64,000 nucleotides of DNA from positions 5,270,001 to 5,334,000 of the forward strand of contig NZ_JANADK010000001.1 in the NCBI RefSeq assembly GCF_024199795.1. The letters run 5' to 3'. A program made the translations under genes and the position numbers. This DNA comes from Bradyrhizobium sp. CCGB01. Lineage in GTDB: Bacteria > Pseudomonadota > Alphaproteobacteria > Rhizobiales > Xanthobacteraceae. A model generated the notes under the pieces. It did not search any database, was not told the origin of the DNA, and worked only from the letters and a program-made list of their open reading frames with translations. Positions 28,314-37,071 of this stretch are shown here, piece after piece. Within the stretch, counting starts at the first letter, position 1; each line of letters begins with the position of its first letter.

Positions 28314-29909
28314 TTAATTCCTCTGGACGAAGCAGGCGGACAGGCCAGCAGACTTCAGGCTGTTGCAGGCCTGCGTCGCTTCCTCGGCCGAAGCATAGGG
28401 GCCGGCGAAGGCGCGGTAGACGACCCCCTTGCCCTTGTCGGTAAGGTCGACCCGCTTGATCACCGGCGAGCGCGATCCAAGCACGCTGCCATACTTGCTC
28501 TGAAGCACCCGGTAGGAAGCGTGAGCGCTATCCTCCGTCTGCTGCGAGGAGACCTGTACGATGAACCCGCCGCCGGCGCTGCTCGCGGGCGCAATTTGCG
28601 TCGGATTGTTCGCAGCCATCCGCTGCGGCGGCTCGGCTGGCGATGCCTGCGGAGCCAGCGACATCGGCTGGTTGGCACTGGCATTGGCCGAGGTCGGTGG
28701 ATTGTGTGGCATGGCCGGGGGCGTAGCAACGGACTTCGGCGCGGCTGCCGTCGGCTTGGCGGCGGCCGATTGCGGCGCGGCGCTATCGGTCTGATCGCCC
28801 CTCACAGCCACGGTCCTGATCGATCGCGGCGCGTTGGCCGGCAGCGTGCCGTTGCTCGGGATCGGACCTGCACTCGGCGGCGGGACCGTGGATGGCGAGA
28901 CGCTCGCGACCGTCGGCGGATTCGCGTTCTGGTTCAGCGGCGGGAACACCACGCGGGGACCGCCCGCCTTGGCTGCGACGTCGACAGGCGCCTCTTCGCG
29001 CGGCACGATCTTCTCGGAGCCGTCGCCGCTCGCCATGCGATCCGGCACCTTGGCCGAGGAGTCGGTCGGCGCCGGCACGATCTTCGTCGGCGTATTGTCG
29101 GCCTTGATGATCGGCGGTTCGCCGCTGCGGGGCGAGCCGACATAGGTCTTGTAGGCGAAGGCCGCGCCAGTGCCGACCACGGCAAGCGCGAGGATCGCCG
29201 CGACCGTCATCATGCCGCCGCGGGGCTTCTTCGGCTCGTCGAGATCGGCCTCGGGGTAGTCGCTCTGGAACGCGTAGGGATCATCCGGATAGGCGGGATC
29301 GCGCTGATAGTCCTGCTCGCCCGACTCCAGCCGCCCGTAGAGCGCATCGTCGTAGCGCGCCGGATCGGGCTGCTGATGCGGCTCCTGATAGGCTTGCTCC
29401 TGATACGCCTGATCATGCTGCTGGTGAGCATGCCCCTGATAGGCCTGATCCTGATAGGCCTGAGCTTGGTAGGCCTGAGCTTGGTAACCGTGGTCCTGAC
29501 GGGCCTGCGGCTGATGAAAATCAGGTTCGGGCGCGGTCGGCTGGGCTGAATAGCGATGCAACGGATGAACCGGGTTCACAGAGACGGGATAGTCGGGCTC
29601 GGGCGCCGGCTGCGGTTGCGGTTGCACGTTGGCGCGCCGCATCCATGAGGGCGGCCCGGGCTGAGCCGGCGGGGCCTGCTCCGCATGGTCCTGCTGATAA
29701 TCGTCCTGCGGATAGTGGTGGTCCTGATAGCTCTGGGCGGGCGCTGCCGCTGGCTGTGCGTTCGGTCGCCCCTGCGCTGCGAATGGATCGGTCTGTCCGA
29801 TCAGGCGGGCGAGCTCGGCCAAGGGATCGTTTTCCGTCTTCCCATGCTGATCGTCACCGCGACCGTAGTCATCGGAAGGAAACGGTCTGTGCTGATATCG
29901 TTCGGCCAT
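28314..29909 (-). CDS. SPOR-domain membrane protein
   Basis: A 531-residue bitopic protein. The N-terminal 210 residues are cytoplasmic, Gln/Tyr/Pro-rich and repetitive (AYQAQ-like pentads). A single helix GGMMTVAAILALAVVGTGAA at about 224-246 anchors it. A long Pro/Ala/Ser linker leads to the C-terminal SPOR domain (about 455-531, GGGFIVQVSSQQTEDSAHAS through LSACFVQRN). SPOR domains bind denuded peptidoglycan at the septum, so a cell-division role is likely. ATG 29909 is chosen; the upstream extension has no family match. It precedes nagZ. Confidence 0.9.
   Translation of the reverse strand: MAERYQHRPFPSDDYGRGDDQHGKTENDPLAELARLIGQTDPFAAQGRPNAQPAAAPAQSYQDHHYPQDDYQQDHAEQAPPAQPGPPSWMRRANVQPQPQPAPEPDYPVSVNPVHPLHRYSAQPTAPEPDFHQPQARQDHGYQAQAYQAQAYQDQAYQGHAHQQHDQAYQEQAYQEPHQQPDPARYDDALYGRLESGEQDYQRDPAYPDDPYAFQSDYPEADLDEPKKPRGGMMTVAAILALAVVGTGAAFAYKTYVGSPRSGEPPIIKADNTPTKIVPAPTDSSAKVPDRMASGDGSEKIVPREEAPVDVAAKAGGPRVVFPPLNQNANPPTVASVSPSTVPPPSAGPIPSNGTLPANAPRSIRTVAVRGDQTDSAAPQSAAAKPTAAAPKSVATPPAMPHNPPTSANASANQPMSLAPQASPAEPPQRMAANNPTQIAPASSAGGGFIVQVSSQQTEDSAHASYRVLQSKYGSVLGSRSPVIKRVDLTDKGKGVVYRAFAGPYASAEEATQACNSLKSAGLSACFVQRN
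29385..29495. repeat. 15-bp in-frame tandem repeat in the SPOR gene
   Basis: Units close to CTGATAGGCCTGATC recur at 29385, 29400, 29436, 29451, 29466 and 29481, with an irregular 21-base insertion after 29414. They encode AYQAQ/AYQDQ pentads. The period of 15 keeps the frame, so copy-number change alters only the length of the linker. Confidence 0.8.
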
Positions 29910-30049
29910 CGTGATGATGCGTCCCTTCGGGAAAGCCGCGCGCCCCTCGACCAAGGCGCGGCTTTCGACCCACAAGGCTTTCAACCAAGTCTAAGCGATC
30001 CGGCTTCTGCCGGTTACCCCCAAATTCCTCTTAAGTAGTTCGCCCCAAA

Positions 30050-31840
30050 CTACCGCATCTCGTCCGGAGCATGGACGCCGAGGATGGCGAGGCCCGATGC
30101 CAGGACAGAGACGACGCCCTGGACCATGGCCAGCCGCGCCTTCGTTAGATCTGCATCATTATTGATAATGAAGCGTAAATAGGGCAAATCGCGCCCCTTC
30201 GTCCAAAGTGCATGAAATTCGCTGGCTAAATCATAGAGATAGAAGGCAATTCGGTGCGGCTCATGGGCCGCGGCGGCCGCCTCCAGCATGCGCGGAAAAA
30301 TTGCGAGGCGCTTGAGCAGGTCGAGTTCAACCGGGTCCGACAGTCGTTCCACCGCCGACTCGCCCAGCCAGGCGATGCGCTTGCCGGTATCCTCAGGCAG
30401 TTCCGGGAACACCTCGGCCCGCGCGTTGCGGAAGATCGAGTGGCCGCGCGCATGGCCGTACTGGACGTAGAACACCGGGTTATCGCGCGACTGCTCCATG
30501 ACCTTGGCGAGGTCGAAGTCGAGCACCGCGTCGTTCTTGCGGTAGAGCATCATGAAGCGGACAGCATCCTGACCGACTTCATCCACCACCTCACGCAGGG
30601 TGACGAAGTCCCCGCTCCGCTTCGACATTTTCACCGGCTCGCCGTTGCGCAGCAGCTTGACGAGCTGGACGATCTTGACGTCGAGCGCGCCCTTGCCGGA
30701 GGTCGTCGCCTTCACCGCCGCCTGCATGCGCTTGATATAGCCGCCATGGTCGGCGCCCCAGACGTCGATCATCTCGGCGAAGCCGCGGTCGAACTTGTTC
30801 TTGTGGTAGGCGATGTCGGAGGCGAAGTAGGTGTAGGAATTGTCCGACTTGATCAGCGGACGATCGACGTCATCGCCGTAAGCGGTCGCCTTGAACAGCA
30901 GTTGCTCGCGGTCTTCCCAATCCTCGACGGGCGCGCCCTTCGGCGGCGGCAGGCGGCCTTCGTAGATGTCGCCCTTGGCCTGCAGGAAATCGATGGTCTC
31001 GGCAACCTTGTTGTTGCCGGTCTCGATCAACGAGCGCTCGGAGAAGAACACGTCGTGGCGGATGTTGAGAGCGGCGAGATCGTCCTTGATCTCGTCCATC
31101 ATCATCGCGATCGCCTTGGCGCGCACCGTCGGCAGCCATTCGGCCTCGCTCATCGCGAGGAGCTTGTCGCCATGCTCCTTTGCGAGCGCCGCACCCACCG
31201 GCTTCAGATAGTCGCCGGGATAGAGCCCTTCCGGAATAGCGCCGATGTCCTGCCCCAGCGCCTCGCGATACCTCAGGAAGGCAGAGCGCGCGAGCACGTC
31301 GACCTGCGCGCCGGCATCGTTGATGTAGTATTCGCGCGTGACGTCATGGCCGCCGAACTGGAGCAGGCTCGCCAGCGCGTCACCGAACACGGCGCCGCGG
31401 CAATGGCCGACATGCATCGGCCCGGTCGGATTGGCCGAGACGTATTCGACGTTGACCTTGGAGCCGCCGCGGACGCGACCGTAATCGGCGCCCTCGCGCA
31501 GCACCGTGCGGAGCGCCTCGGCCCAGGCGGCCGGCTTCAGCGTCAGGTTGATGAAGCCGGGACCGGCGACGTCGACCTTGGCGATCAGCGCATCGGCGCG
31601 GAGCCGCTCGGCGATCTGCTCGGCGAGGTCGCGCGGCTTTGCCTTTGCCTCTTTCGCAAGCACCATGGCAGCGTTGGTCGCCATGTCGCCATGGGAGGCA
31701 TCGCGCGGCGGCTCGACCACCACGCGGGAGAAATCGATACCCTCGGGCCAGTTGGCGTCCGCCGCGAGCGTGCGGCAGGCGGCGTGCACACGTGCGAGCA
31801 CGTCGGCGAACAGGTGCGGTGCTGAGGATGTGTCGGGCAT
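30050..31840 (-). CDS. argS: Arginyl-tRNA synthetase
   Basis: A 596-residue class I synthetase. The N-terminal Add1 domain is followed by [20 protein letters not shown] with the HIGH-equivalent HVGH, and [20 protein letters not shown] with the KMSKS-equivalent KMSKR. A DALR anticodon-binding domain ends the protein. It charges tRNA-Arg. The gap to the downstream SPOR gene is 140 bases; dgt lies 9 bases upstream on the same strand. Confidence 0.97.
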   Translation of the reverse strand: MPDTSSAPHLFADVLARVHAACRTLAADANWPEGIDFSRVVVEPPRDASHGDMATNAAMVLAKEAKAKPRDLAEQIAERLRADALIAKVDVAGPGFINLTLKPAAWAEALRTVLREGADYGRVRGGSKVNVEYVSANPTGPMHVGHCRGAVFGDALASLLQFGGHDVTREYYINDAGAQVDVLARSAFLRYREALGQDIGAIPEGLYPGDYLKPVGAALAKEHGDKLLAMSEAEWLPTVRAKAIAMMMDEIKDDLAALNIRHDVFFSERSLIETGNNKVAETIDFLQAKGDIYEGRLPPPKGAPVEDWEDREQLLFKATAYGDDVDRPLIKSDNSYTYFASDIAYHKNKFDRGFAEMIDVWGADHGGYIKRMQAAVKATTSGKGALDVKIVQLVKLLRNGEPVKMSKRSGDFVTLREVVDEVGQDAVRFMMLYRKNDAVLDFDLAKVMEQSRDNPVFYVQYGHARGHSIFRNARAEVFPELPEDTGKRIAWLGESAVERLSDPVELDLLKRLAIFPRMLEAAAAAHEPHRIAFYLYDLASEFHALWTKGRDLPYLRFIINNDADLTKARLAMVQGVVSVLASGLAILGVHAPDEMR

Positions 31841-31849
31841 GGGCGCCGC

Positions 31850-33058
31850 CTAACGCAAATCCGGGGTCGAGTCAAAGAGCCGCTGGTGCTCGGTCAGGGC
31901 GAAACGGTCGGTCATTCCGGCAATGAAATTGCCGATCCGGCGGGCCCGGTCGCCCTCATCGTCCGTCTCCGCCCCCAGCAGCCATTCAGGCGGCAGCTCA
32001 CCGGGCGACGTCAGGTATTTTGCGAACAGGTCGAACAGGATCTGCTCCGCCTCCCCCATCACCCGCATCACCCGCTTGTGGCGGTACATGTGCTGATAGA
32101 GAAAGCGCTTGATGGCGGCCTCTTCCTCCGCGACGTCGGCCGGGAATGCGATCAGCGCCCTATCCTGCTGGCGGACGTCCTGGGCCGATTGCGGTTTCAC
32201 GGCCGCGAGGTTCTTCCGCGCCTCCGCAAACACCGCGCCGATGAGGTGCGAGATCAGCTCGCGCACCAGCTCGGCGCCGCGCCTGACGTCTTCGAGTTCG
32301 GGATAATGCGCCGAGGTCTCGGCGATGATCTCCGCGGTCAGCGGCATCACCTTGAGATCGTCGAGATGGAACAGGCCGGCACGCAGGCCGTCGTCGATGT
32401 CGTGGGCGTCATAGGCGATGTCGTCGGCGATCGCGGCGACCTGTGCCTCCAGCGAGGCGAAGCTCCACAATTCGAGATCGTAGGTCTTGATGTAGTCGGC
32501 GATGCCGACGGGAATGCCGTGCTCGCGATAGCGCCCGACCGGCGCGCCGCTGCGATCCGCCAGCGGGCCGTTGTGCTTGACGATACCCTCCAGCGACTCC
32601 CAGGTCAGGTTCAGTCCGTCGAACTCGGGGTAGCGGTGCTCGAGCGAGGCGACGACGCGCAAGGTCTGGGCGTTGTGATCGAAGCCGCCGAAATCCTTCA
32701 GGCAGGCGTCCAGCGCCCGCTCGCCGGCGTGCCCGAACGGCGGATGGCCGAGATCATGGGCCAGCGCCAGCGTTTCCGTGAGGTCCTCGTCCAGCCCGAG
32801 CTGCCGGGCCAGGGCGCGAGCGATCTGCGCCACCTCCAGCGAATGGGTCAGCCGGGTGCGGTAATGGTCGCCCTCGTGGAACACGAACACCTGGGTCTTG
32901 TACTTGAGCCGGCGGAATGCCGTGGAATGGATCACCCGGTCGCAATCCCGCCGGAACGGGCTGCGGGTCCGGCTCGGCGGCTCCGTGACCAGCCGGCCGC
33001 GGCTGCGGTCGGGGTCGCAGGCATAGGGCGCGCGGGGGGCTGCCATTCCGACGGACAC
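31850..33058 (-). CDS. dgt: Deoxyguanosinetriphosphate triphosphohydrolase-like protein
   Basis: A 402-residue HD-domain enzyme. [20 protein letters not shown] and [20 protein letters not shown] are the dGTPase blocks, and [20 protein letters not shown] gives the HD metal site. It hydrolyses dNTPs to nucleosides and triphosphate. The frame begins at a GTG (33058); an ATG at 33046 is an equally good start. It is divergent from erpA, with the intervening 136 bases holding both promoters. Confidence 0.94.
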   Translation of the reverse strand: MSVGMAAPRAPYACDPDRSRGRLVTEPPSRTRSPFRRDCDRVIHSTAFRRLKYKTQVFVFHEGDHYRTRLTHSLEVAQIARALARQLGLDEDLTETLALAHDLGHPPFGHAGERALDACLKDFGGFDHNAQTLRVVASLEHRYPEFDGLNLTWESLEGIVKHNGPLADRSGAPVGRYREHGIPVGIADYIKTYDLELWSFASLEAQVAAIADDIAYDAHDIDDGLRAGLFHLDDLKVMPLTAEIIAETSAHYPELEDVRRGAELVRELISHLIGAVFAEARKNLAAVKPQSAQDVRQQDRALIAFPADVAEEEAAIKRFLYQHMYRHKRVMRVMGEAEQILFDLFAKYLTSPGELPPEWLLGAETDDEGDRARRIGNFIAGMTDRFALTEHQRLFDSTPDLR

Positions 33059-33194
33059 GACGAATTTAGTCCCTATCCATTTGATTCTGCGTATCCTTGC
33101 ACTTAACTATGCCGGACGCGCGATACCAAATGAATTGGGCACGTGAACCTGACAAGTGAATTTGGTATGACCGCGGGACGATCGGAGACAAGCC

Positions 33195-33524
33195 ATGACG
33201 ACTGACGTGACCATCAGTGACCGCGCCGCACGCCGGATTGGGGAAATCCTCAAGGGCGAAGGTTCTGGCGCGATGCTGCGCATCTCCGTCGAGGGCGGCG
33301 GCTGCTCCGGCTTCCAGTACAAGTTCGACATCGACCGCGACCGCACCGACGACGATCTCGTGATCGAGCAGGAGAACGCGGTGGTGCTGGTCGATTCCGC
33401 CTCCCAGCCGTTCCTGGCGGGCTCGCAGGTCGATTTCGTCGACGACCTGATCGGCGCCTCGTTCCGCGTCAACAATCCGAACGCGACGGCGTCCTGCGGC
33501 TGCGGGACCAGCTTCTCGATCTAG
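33195..33524 (+). CDS. erpA: Iron-sulfur cluster insertion protein, A-type carrier (ErpA/IscA family)
   Basis: A 109-residue protein with the A-type carrier Cys triad: EGGGCSGFQYKF and the C-terminal TASCGCGTSFSI. It receives Fe-S clusters and passes them to apoproteins. ErpA is favoured over IscA from the single-copy position beside dgt and from the general sequence, but this is a judgement between close paralogues. ATG 33195, no upstream partner on its strand. Confidence 0.92.
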   Translation: MTTDVTISDRAARRIGEILKGEGSGAMLRISVEGGGCSGFQYKFDIDRDRTDDDLVIEQENAVVLVDSASQPFLAGSQVDFVDDLIGASFRVNNPNATASCGCGTSFSI

Positions 33525-33535
33525 CCCGACTCAAA

Positions 33536-33553
33536 ATTCGAAAAAGTTCGAAT
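33536..33553. terminator. AT-rich hairpin between erpA and the recombinase remnant
   Basis: ATTCGAA-AAAG-TTCGAAT is a perfect 7-bp stem 12 bases after the erpA stop and 5 bases from the recombinase remnant's stop. It may end erpA transcription. Its place at the edge of an apparent insert also makes it a candidate recombination-site remnant. Confidence 0.45.
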
Positions 33554-33557
33554 CTCG

Positions 33558-34019
33558 TCAGCGGCGCCACTTCGGTACAGAACTGGGCACGCCAAAACCT
33601 GCCGTTTTTGCGCTTGAAGCGGCGACGAGCATGCGCAGAAGCCCGCTCTTCGATCCCATGATCCGCAGTTCTTTCTGATCGACTTCGACGCGTTGATCCT
33701 TCAGCATCGGGTCAGAGAGATCGACGACGCCGTTCTCGATGGCGTCGTCGAGGCGCTTGAGTTTGGCGTCTGCCTTCGGCCGCCCGCTCGCGCAATTCGG
33801 CGGTGTGCGACTTTCGCCGCTCGGCGCGCTCGGTGCGGCGATCGAGTACGTGCGACAGCAGCGTTCCAGCCACTTGGGCTCCAACAAACGGTGCTCGATG
33901 TACTCCACGACCATCGTGTCGAGTTTTCCATGGGGACGGTGCGCCCTGGACAACCGCGTCATCGCTCCACTGCAAGCGGCGCAGAAGCAGCTGCCGGTAA
34001 GGAGCATCGGGCCGCTGAC
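33558..34019 (-). pseudogene. Decayed site-specific serine recombinase (C-terminal part)
   Basis: The minus strand carries fragments in the order of a large serine recombinase C-terminal half. GPMLLTGSCFCAACSGAMT is the zinc-ribbon start, followed by KLDTMVVEYIEHRLLEP. After a 1-base shift comes LLSHVLDRRTERAERRK, and after a compensating shift ADAKLKRLDDAIENGVVDLS with DPMLKD. That last block jumps directly to QRVEVDQKELRIMGSKSG, so an internal segment is missing. The ribbon also lacks its second Cys pair, and the N-terminal catalytic domain is absent. These lesions (truncation, two frameshifts, two deletions) make it a pseudogene. The remnant marks past mobile-element activity next to the P450 gene. 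Confidence 0.82.
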
Positions 34020-34266
34020 AATCCTTGGTGCGGTCCTTTTGATCTAGATCAATCCAGAAGTGTGCAGCTCCGTCCCTGTACACCTCTTGATCAAGCCACG
34101 TCGGCTTCAGGTGCAATTCTCTCGTCGCCGCTGAGGCAGGCCAGCGGCCGAACATCGTCTTCGCCAATCGTCAGTTGCCGTAAAGGTTTGCGATCGCCGC
34201 GCACGACAAGTGCGTGGCTGCCAAAGATACGGAGAACATTCGAACGCGAGCAAAAAGGAGAAGACA

Positions 34267-35883
34267 ATGGAATCGAAGAGAGTGGAACGTCGGACGGTTC
34301 TTAAGGGGAGCGCAGCTGCAGTCGGCATGTTGGGGAGCGGAGCGTCCGCTTCGCTGGTGGCGGGCGTACAACAGGCATCCGCCGATGCGCCGCCATCGTC
34401 AGTTCCGGATAAAATTCAGGCTGCGTTTCAACGCTTCCGCGAAACGATTCCAGCAAACTTCGATCATGAGTATGTCGAGAAGGCCGTCAAACCGTTTTTT
34501 CTGACGAGTTTCTATGAAGGCGAGCGTCCAATGCTCCCCCTGATCGACGTCACGTTCAGCAAGGAAAACGCACTACCCTACGACCTATGGGGACTTATTA
34601 CCCGGGACTGGCGGCCGACTCCCGAAGATGGCGTTACGGTCTTTTTGCAGGGTCTTGAGAAACGTGGCCCCAATAATCTCCGTAAGAGGATTTACTTCTC
34701 GGGGGTGACGCCGGACCTTTACAAGCCAATGTATGGACCGAAGGTCGTCGCATTCTTCGATAAGCTCATGGACAAGCAATTCGCCAACAAGCCGTTCATG
34801 CGGCATTACCTCAACTATTATTTCGACCTCTATTGGGACCTTCACCTTGGAGTGACCGGGAACGCCATTCCCTTCGAGGTGCGGCAGATTGGTGAAGCAT
34901 TCAACACGGTTCTTGCGTACCGGAATCCTCTGCTGCCCATCACGTATGATAACTACATGATAGTTCGTGAGCGCCTCGACTTTCTGAAATCATGGATCGA
35001 CGATCGACTCGCCGACATTGAAAGTGGCAAGACCAAGAATCCCGAAAAGACGATGGCTTGGTATTGGCTGAAGAACGCCGGCGACGGACATCACTTTGCG
35101 AAGCGGGACGTCGTGTTCGAGTGCTTCCACAATTTTGTGGCGCTCAGCCAATGGGGCAACTCGATCTTCGGGATCATGTCGCGTTTGTCCGAAGATGGTG
35201 GCGATCCGGCCGTGCGGGCATCTTTTCAGACGACGATGAGCGGAAATTTCGATAACGCCAACGGCGCTCCCTACACACCACTTGAATTGTTCGTCATGGA
35301 ATTATTCCGCGTCATATCGCCAAACGGCGGCAGCATCTCAGCTATCCAGGATGCCAGGACCAGCGCCTATGGCGCATCTCCGCAGCAAAGATTTGGCCTA
35401 CCCGTGGAACGCCATAGCTACATCAGCACACCCCACACAAGTACCAGCCTGGACCCGGTCCACTGGAAGGACCCGGATGCTTTCGATCCATCAAGGTATC
35501 TTGGCGTTCCCACCAGCGCCCAGATCAATGAAGGTAAATGCCAGCAGATCGGCCTCGCGCGATGCCCGTTTGAGATCACAAATTTCGAGGTCAAGGATGG
35601 ACGTAAGGCAAACGTGACGAATAGTGGTTTCGGGACGGTTTTCGGTGTTGTCGACGGGAAGAGCATCCCCGTTTGTGACTATGCCGGCTTCGCACCATTC
35701 GGCTTCGGATACCGACGGTGTCCAGGCGAGCAGTTGACCATTCAGGTGTTCGAAGATTTTCTCCGCAAGGTCTGGCGCGACAAGATCGTCTTCCGCAAAC
35801 TCAATCTAGCCAATGCAGGTCGGGTGCCGGTCGGACCCAACGCCGTGATCGAAGACGATCTTGGATTCGTCAGGTCGTCCTAA
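34267..35883 (+). CDS. Cytochrome P450 with a twin-arginine signal peptide
   Basis: A 538-residue protein. The N-terminus ESKRVERRTVLKGSAAAVG with a following hydrophobic stretch to about residue 38 (QQASADA) is a Tat signal with RRTVLK. The C-terminal half has the P450 landmarks: ELFR at 345-348 (helix K ExxR), DPDAFDPSRYL (the PERF-like region) and FGFGYRRCPGEQL with heme-ligand Cys485. The helix I region reads ECFHNFVALSQWGN and lacks the usual A/GGxD/ETT oxygen-activation motif. No ferredoxin or reductase gene is nearby. Bacterial P450s are normally cytoplasmic, so export of a heme-loaded P450 would be unusual. AAGGAG sits 6 bases before the ATG. The sequence is visibly less GC-rich than its neighbours and adjoins a recombinase remnant, which suggests transfer. 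Possible chemistry: peroxide-driven oxidation or CYP74-like isomerisation. Confidence 0.88.
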   Translation: MESKRVERRTVLKGSAAAVGMLGSGASASLVAGVQQASADAPPSSVPDKIQAAFQRFRETIPANFDHEYVEKAVKPFFLTSFYEGERPMLPLIDVTFSKENALPYDLWGLITRDWRPTPEDGVTVFLQGLEKRGPNNLRKRIYFSGVTPDLYKPMYGPKVVAFFDKLMDKQFANKPFMRHYLNYYFDLYWDLHLGVTGNAIPFEVRQIGEAFNTVLAYRNPLLPITYDNYMIVRERLDFLKSWIDDRLADIESGKTKNPEKTMAWYWLKNAGDGHHFAKRDVVFECFHNFVALSQWGNSIFGIMSRLSEDGGDPAVRASFQTTMSGNFDNANGAPYTPLELFVMELFRVISPNGGSISAIQDARTSAYGASPQQRFGLPVERHSYISTPHTSTSLDPVHWKDPDAFDPSRYLGVPTSAQINEGKCQQIGLARCPFEITNFEVKDGRKANVTNSGFGTVFGVVDGKSIPVCDYAGFAPFGFGYRRCPGEQLTIQVFEDFLRKVWRDKIVFRKLNLANAGRVPVGPNAVIEDDLGFVRSS

Positions 35884-35912
35884 ATTATCGTCGCGGCAAT
35901 CCGTTCATACGC

Positions 35913-35940
35913 GCCGCATCGGCGTGAGCGCCGATGCGGC
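35913..35940 (+). terminator. Perfect 12-bp hairpin after the P450 gene
   Basis: GCCGCATCGGCG and CGCCGATGCGGC pair around a TGAG loop, 29 bases past the P450 stop. The stem is long and GC-rich but no T-run follows. It probably ends P450 transcription. Confidence 0.6.
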
Positions 35941-36139
35941 CACGGTGGGCAGTGAAGGATTGCCTTTCAGCCTTTCCCCGCTTGTACTAGGCCCCCGCGC
36001 GCTCCGAAGGTCGCGATAGTGGCTCTTGACCCGACTCGGACATCGCAGGTAGTGAGCGACGTGCGAACAGCCCAATCTGTTTAGGCGACGCCGATTCTTC
36101 ATCGGCCGTAGCGCCCCCATAGCGGTTGTAAATGATCCA

Positions 36140-37042
36140 ATGCGCATGATCGATCGTCTGTTCGCGTGCCTCGCTCTGTTCCTTGCCATCGCAGCCGTCC
36201 CGGTGCCTCCCGCGCTCGCTGCGGAAACCTGCCCGTTCATCAGCGCCAAGGAGCTAGCCGGCGCGATGCCGGCGCTCAAATGGTCACTGATTTCAAATCA
36301 GGACGGCCGCGGCTGCATCTACCAGGGCGGGCGCGGCGACACGATGATGCTCACCGTGTTCCGCAATCCCGACAAGGACCGCGCCAAGGAATTATACGCG
36401 ACCTTCGTCAAGACGCTCGGCGAGCGCATGCCGCTGAACGCAGTCGCGGGGATCGGCGATGAAGGCCAGGGCGGAACGAGCGCCGCAGGCGCAGAGCGCC
36501 AGGAGGCATCGGTCGTGGCTTTGTCCGGCGATTACATTCTGCAGATCAGCGTCTATCCGGTCGGCCGGCGTGCCGACGGCGCGCTGCTCGGACCGATTAC
36601 CGAAGCCGCGCGCGTTGCCATCGCCAACGTGAGCAAGAGCAGCGAGCGGTTCGGCAATTGCGAGTGGCTCACGGCCGCGGATGCCGACGGCTTTCTCGAC
36701 ACGAGCACGTTGACGGTCCAGCGCACCGGCGCAGGCAGCTGCATGATGTTCGATCGCGAGGCCAACACCATGACCGTCGCAGTGATCGCGATGTCGCGCG
36801 ACACCGTCATCGGCATGATGAAACGCGCGGGCCCGTGCAAGCACGTGGCGATACCGGCACTCGGCAGTGAAGCGTTCGGCGAGCATTCCTGCACCAAGGG
36901 CAACGGCAACGCCGTCAACATCTATGTCTGGAAGAACGGCAGGCAGGCTTCGATCCTGTTCGCGCCGGTCAAGCCGCATCCGGAGTCCGGCTCGGTCGAG
37001 CGCCTGACGGCGGTCGCCGGGCGAGTCTATGGAAAACTGTGA
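36140..37042 (+). CDS. Secreted hypothetical protein with two related halves
   Basis: A 300-residue protein with a signal peptide (LFACLALFLAIAAVPVPPAL, cut near ALAAE). The mature part has two similar modules: CPFISAKELAGAMPALKWSL with CIYQGG, and CEWLTAADADGFLDTSTLTV with SCMMFD. Each pairs an N-terminal Cys with a Cys about 30 residues later, so disulfides in the periplasm are likely. No catalytic motif is seen. It is the first normal-composition gene after the P450 islet. No function is assigned. Confidence 0.8.
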   Translation: MRMIDRLFACLALFLAIAAVPVPPALAAETCPFISAKELAGAMPALKWSLISNQDGRGCIYQGGRGDTMMLTVFRNPDKDRAKELYATFVKTLGERMPLNAVAGIGDEGQGGTSAAGAERQEASVVALSGDYILQISVYPVGRRADGALLGPITEAARVAIANVSKSSERFGNCEWLTAADADGFLDTSTLTVQRTGAGSCMMFDREANTMTVAVIAMSRDTVIGMMKRAGPCKHVAIPALGSEAFGEHSCTKGNGNAVNIYVWKNGRQASILFAPVKPHPESGSVERLTAVAGRVYGKL

Positions 37043-37048
37043 CGATCT

Positions 37049-37071
37049 GACGGGCGGTTTAAGCGCCCGTC
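37049..37071. terminator. Bidirectional hairpin between convergent genes
   Basis: GACGGGCG and CGCCCGTC pair around GTTTAAG. It lies 7 bases after the secreted-protein stop and overlaps the last codons and stop of the convergent histidine kinase gene, so one stem could serve both transcripts. Confidence 0.55.

Noticed and set aside
34030..34200. Extra gene between the recombinase remnant and the P450
   Set aside because: Short frames here are in shifted phases of the decayed element and have no start site or family similarity.
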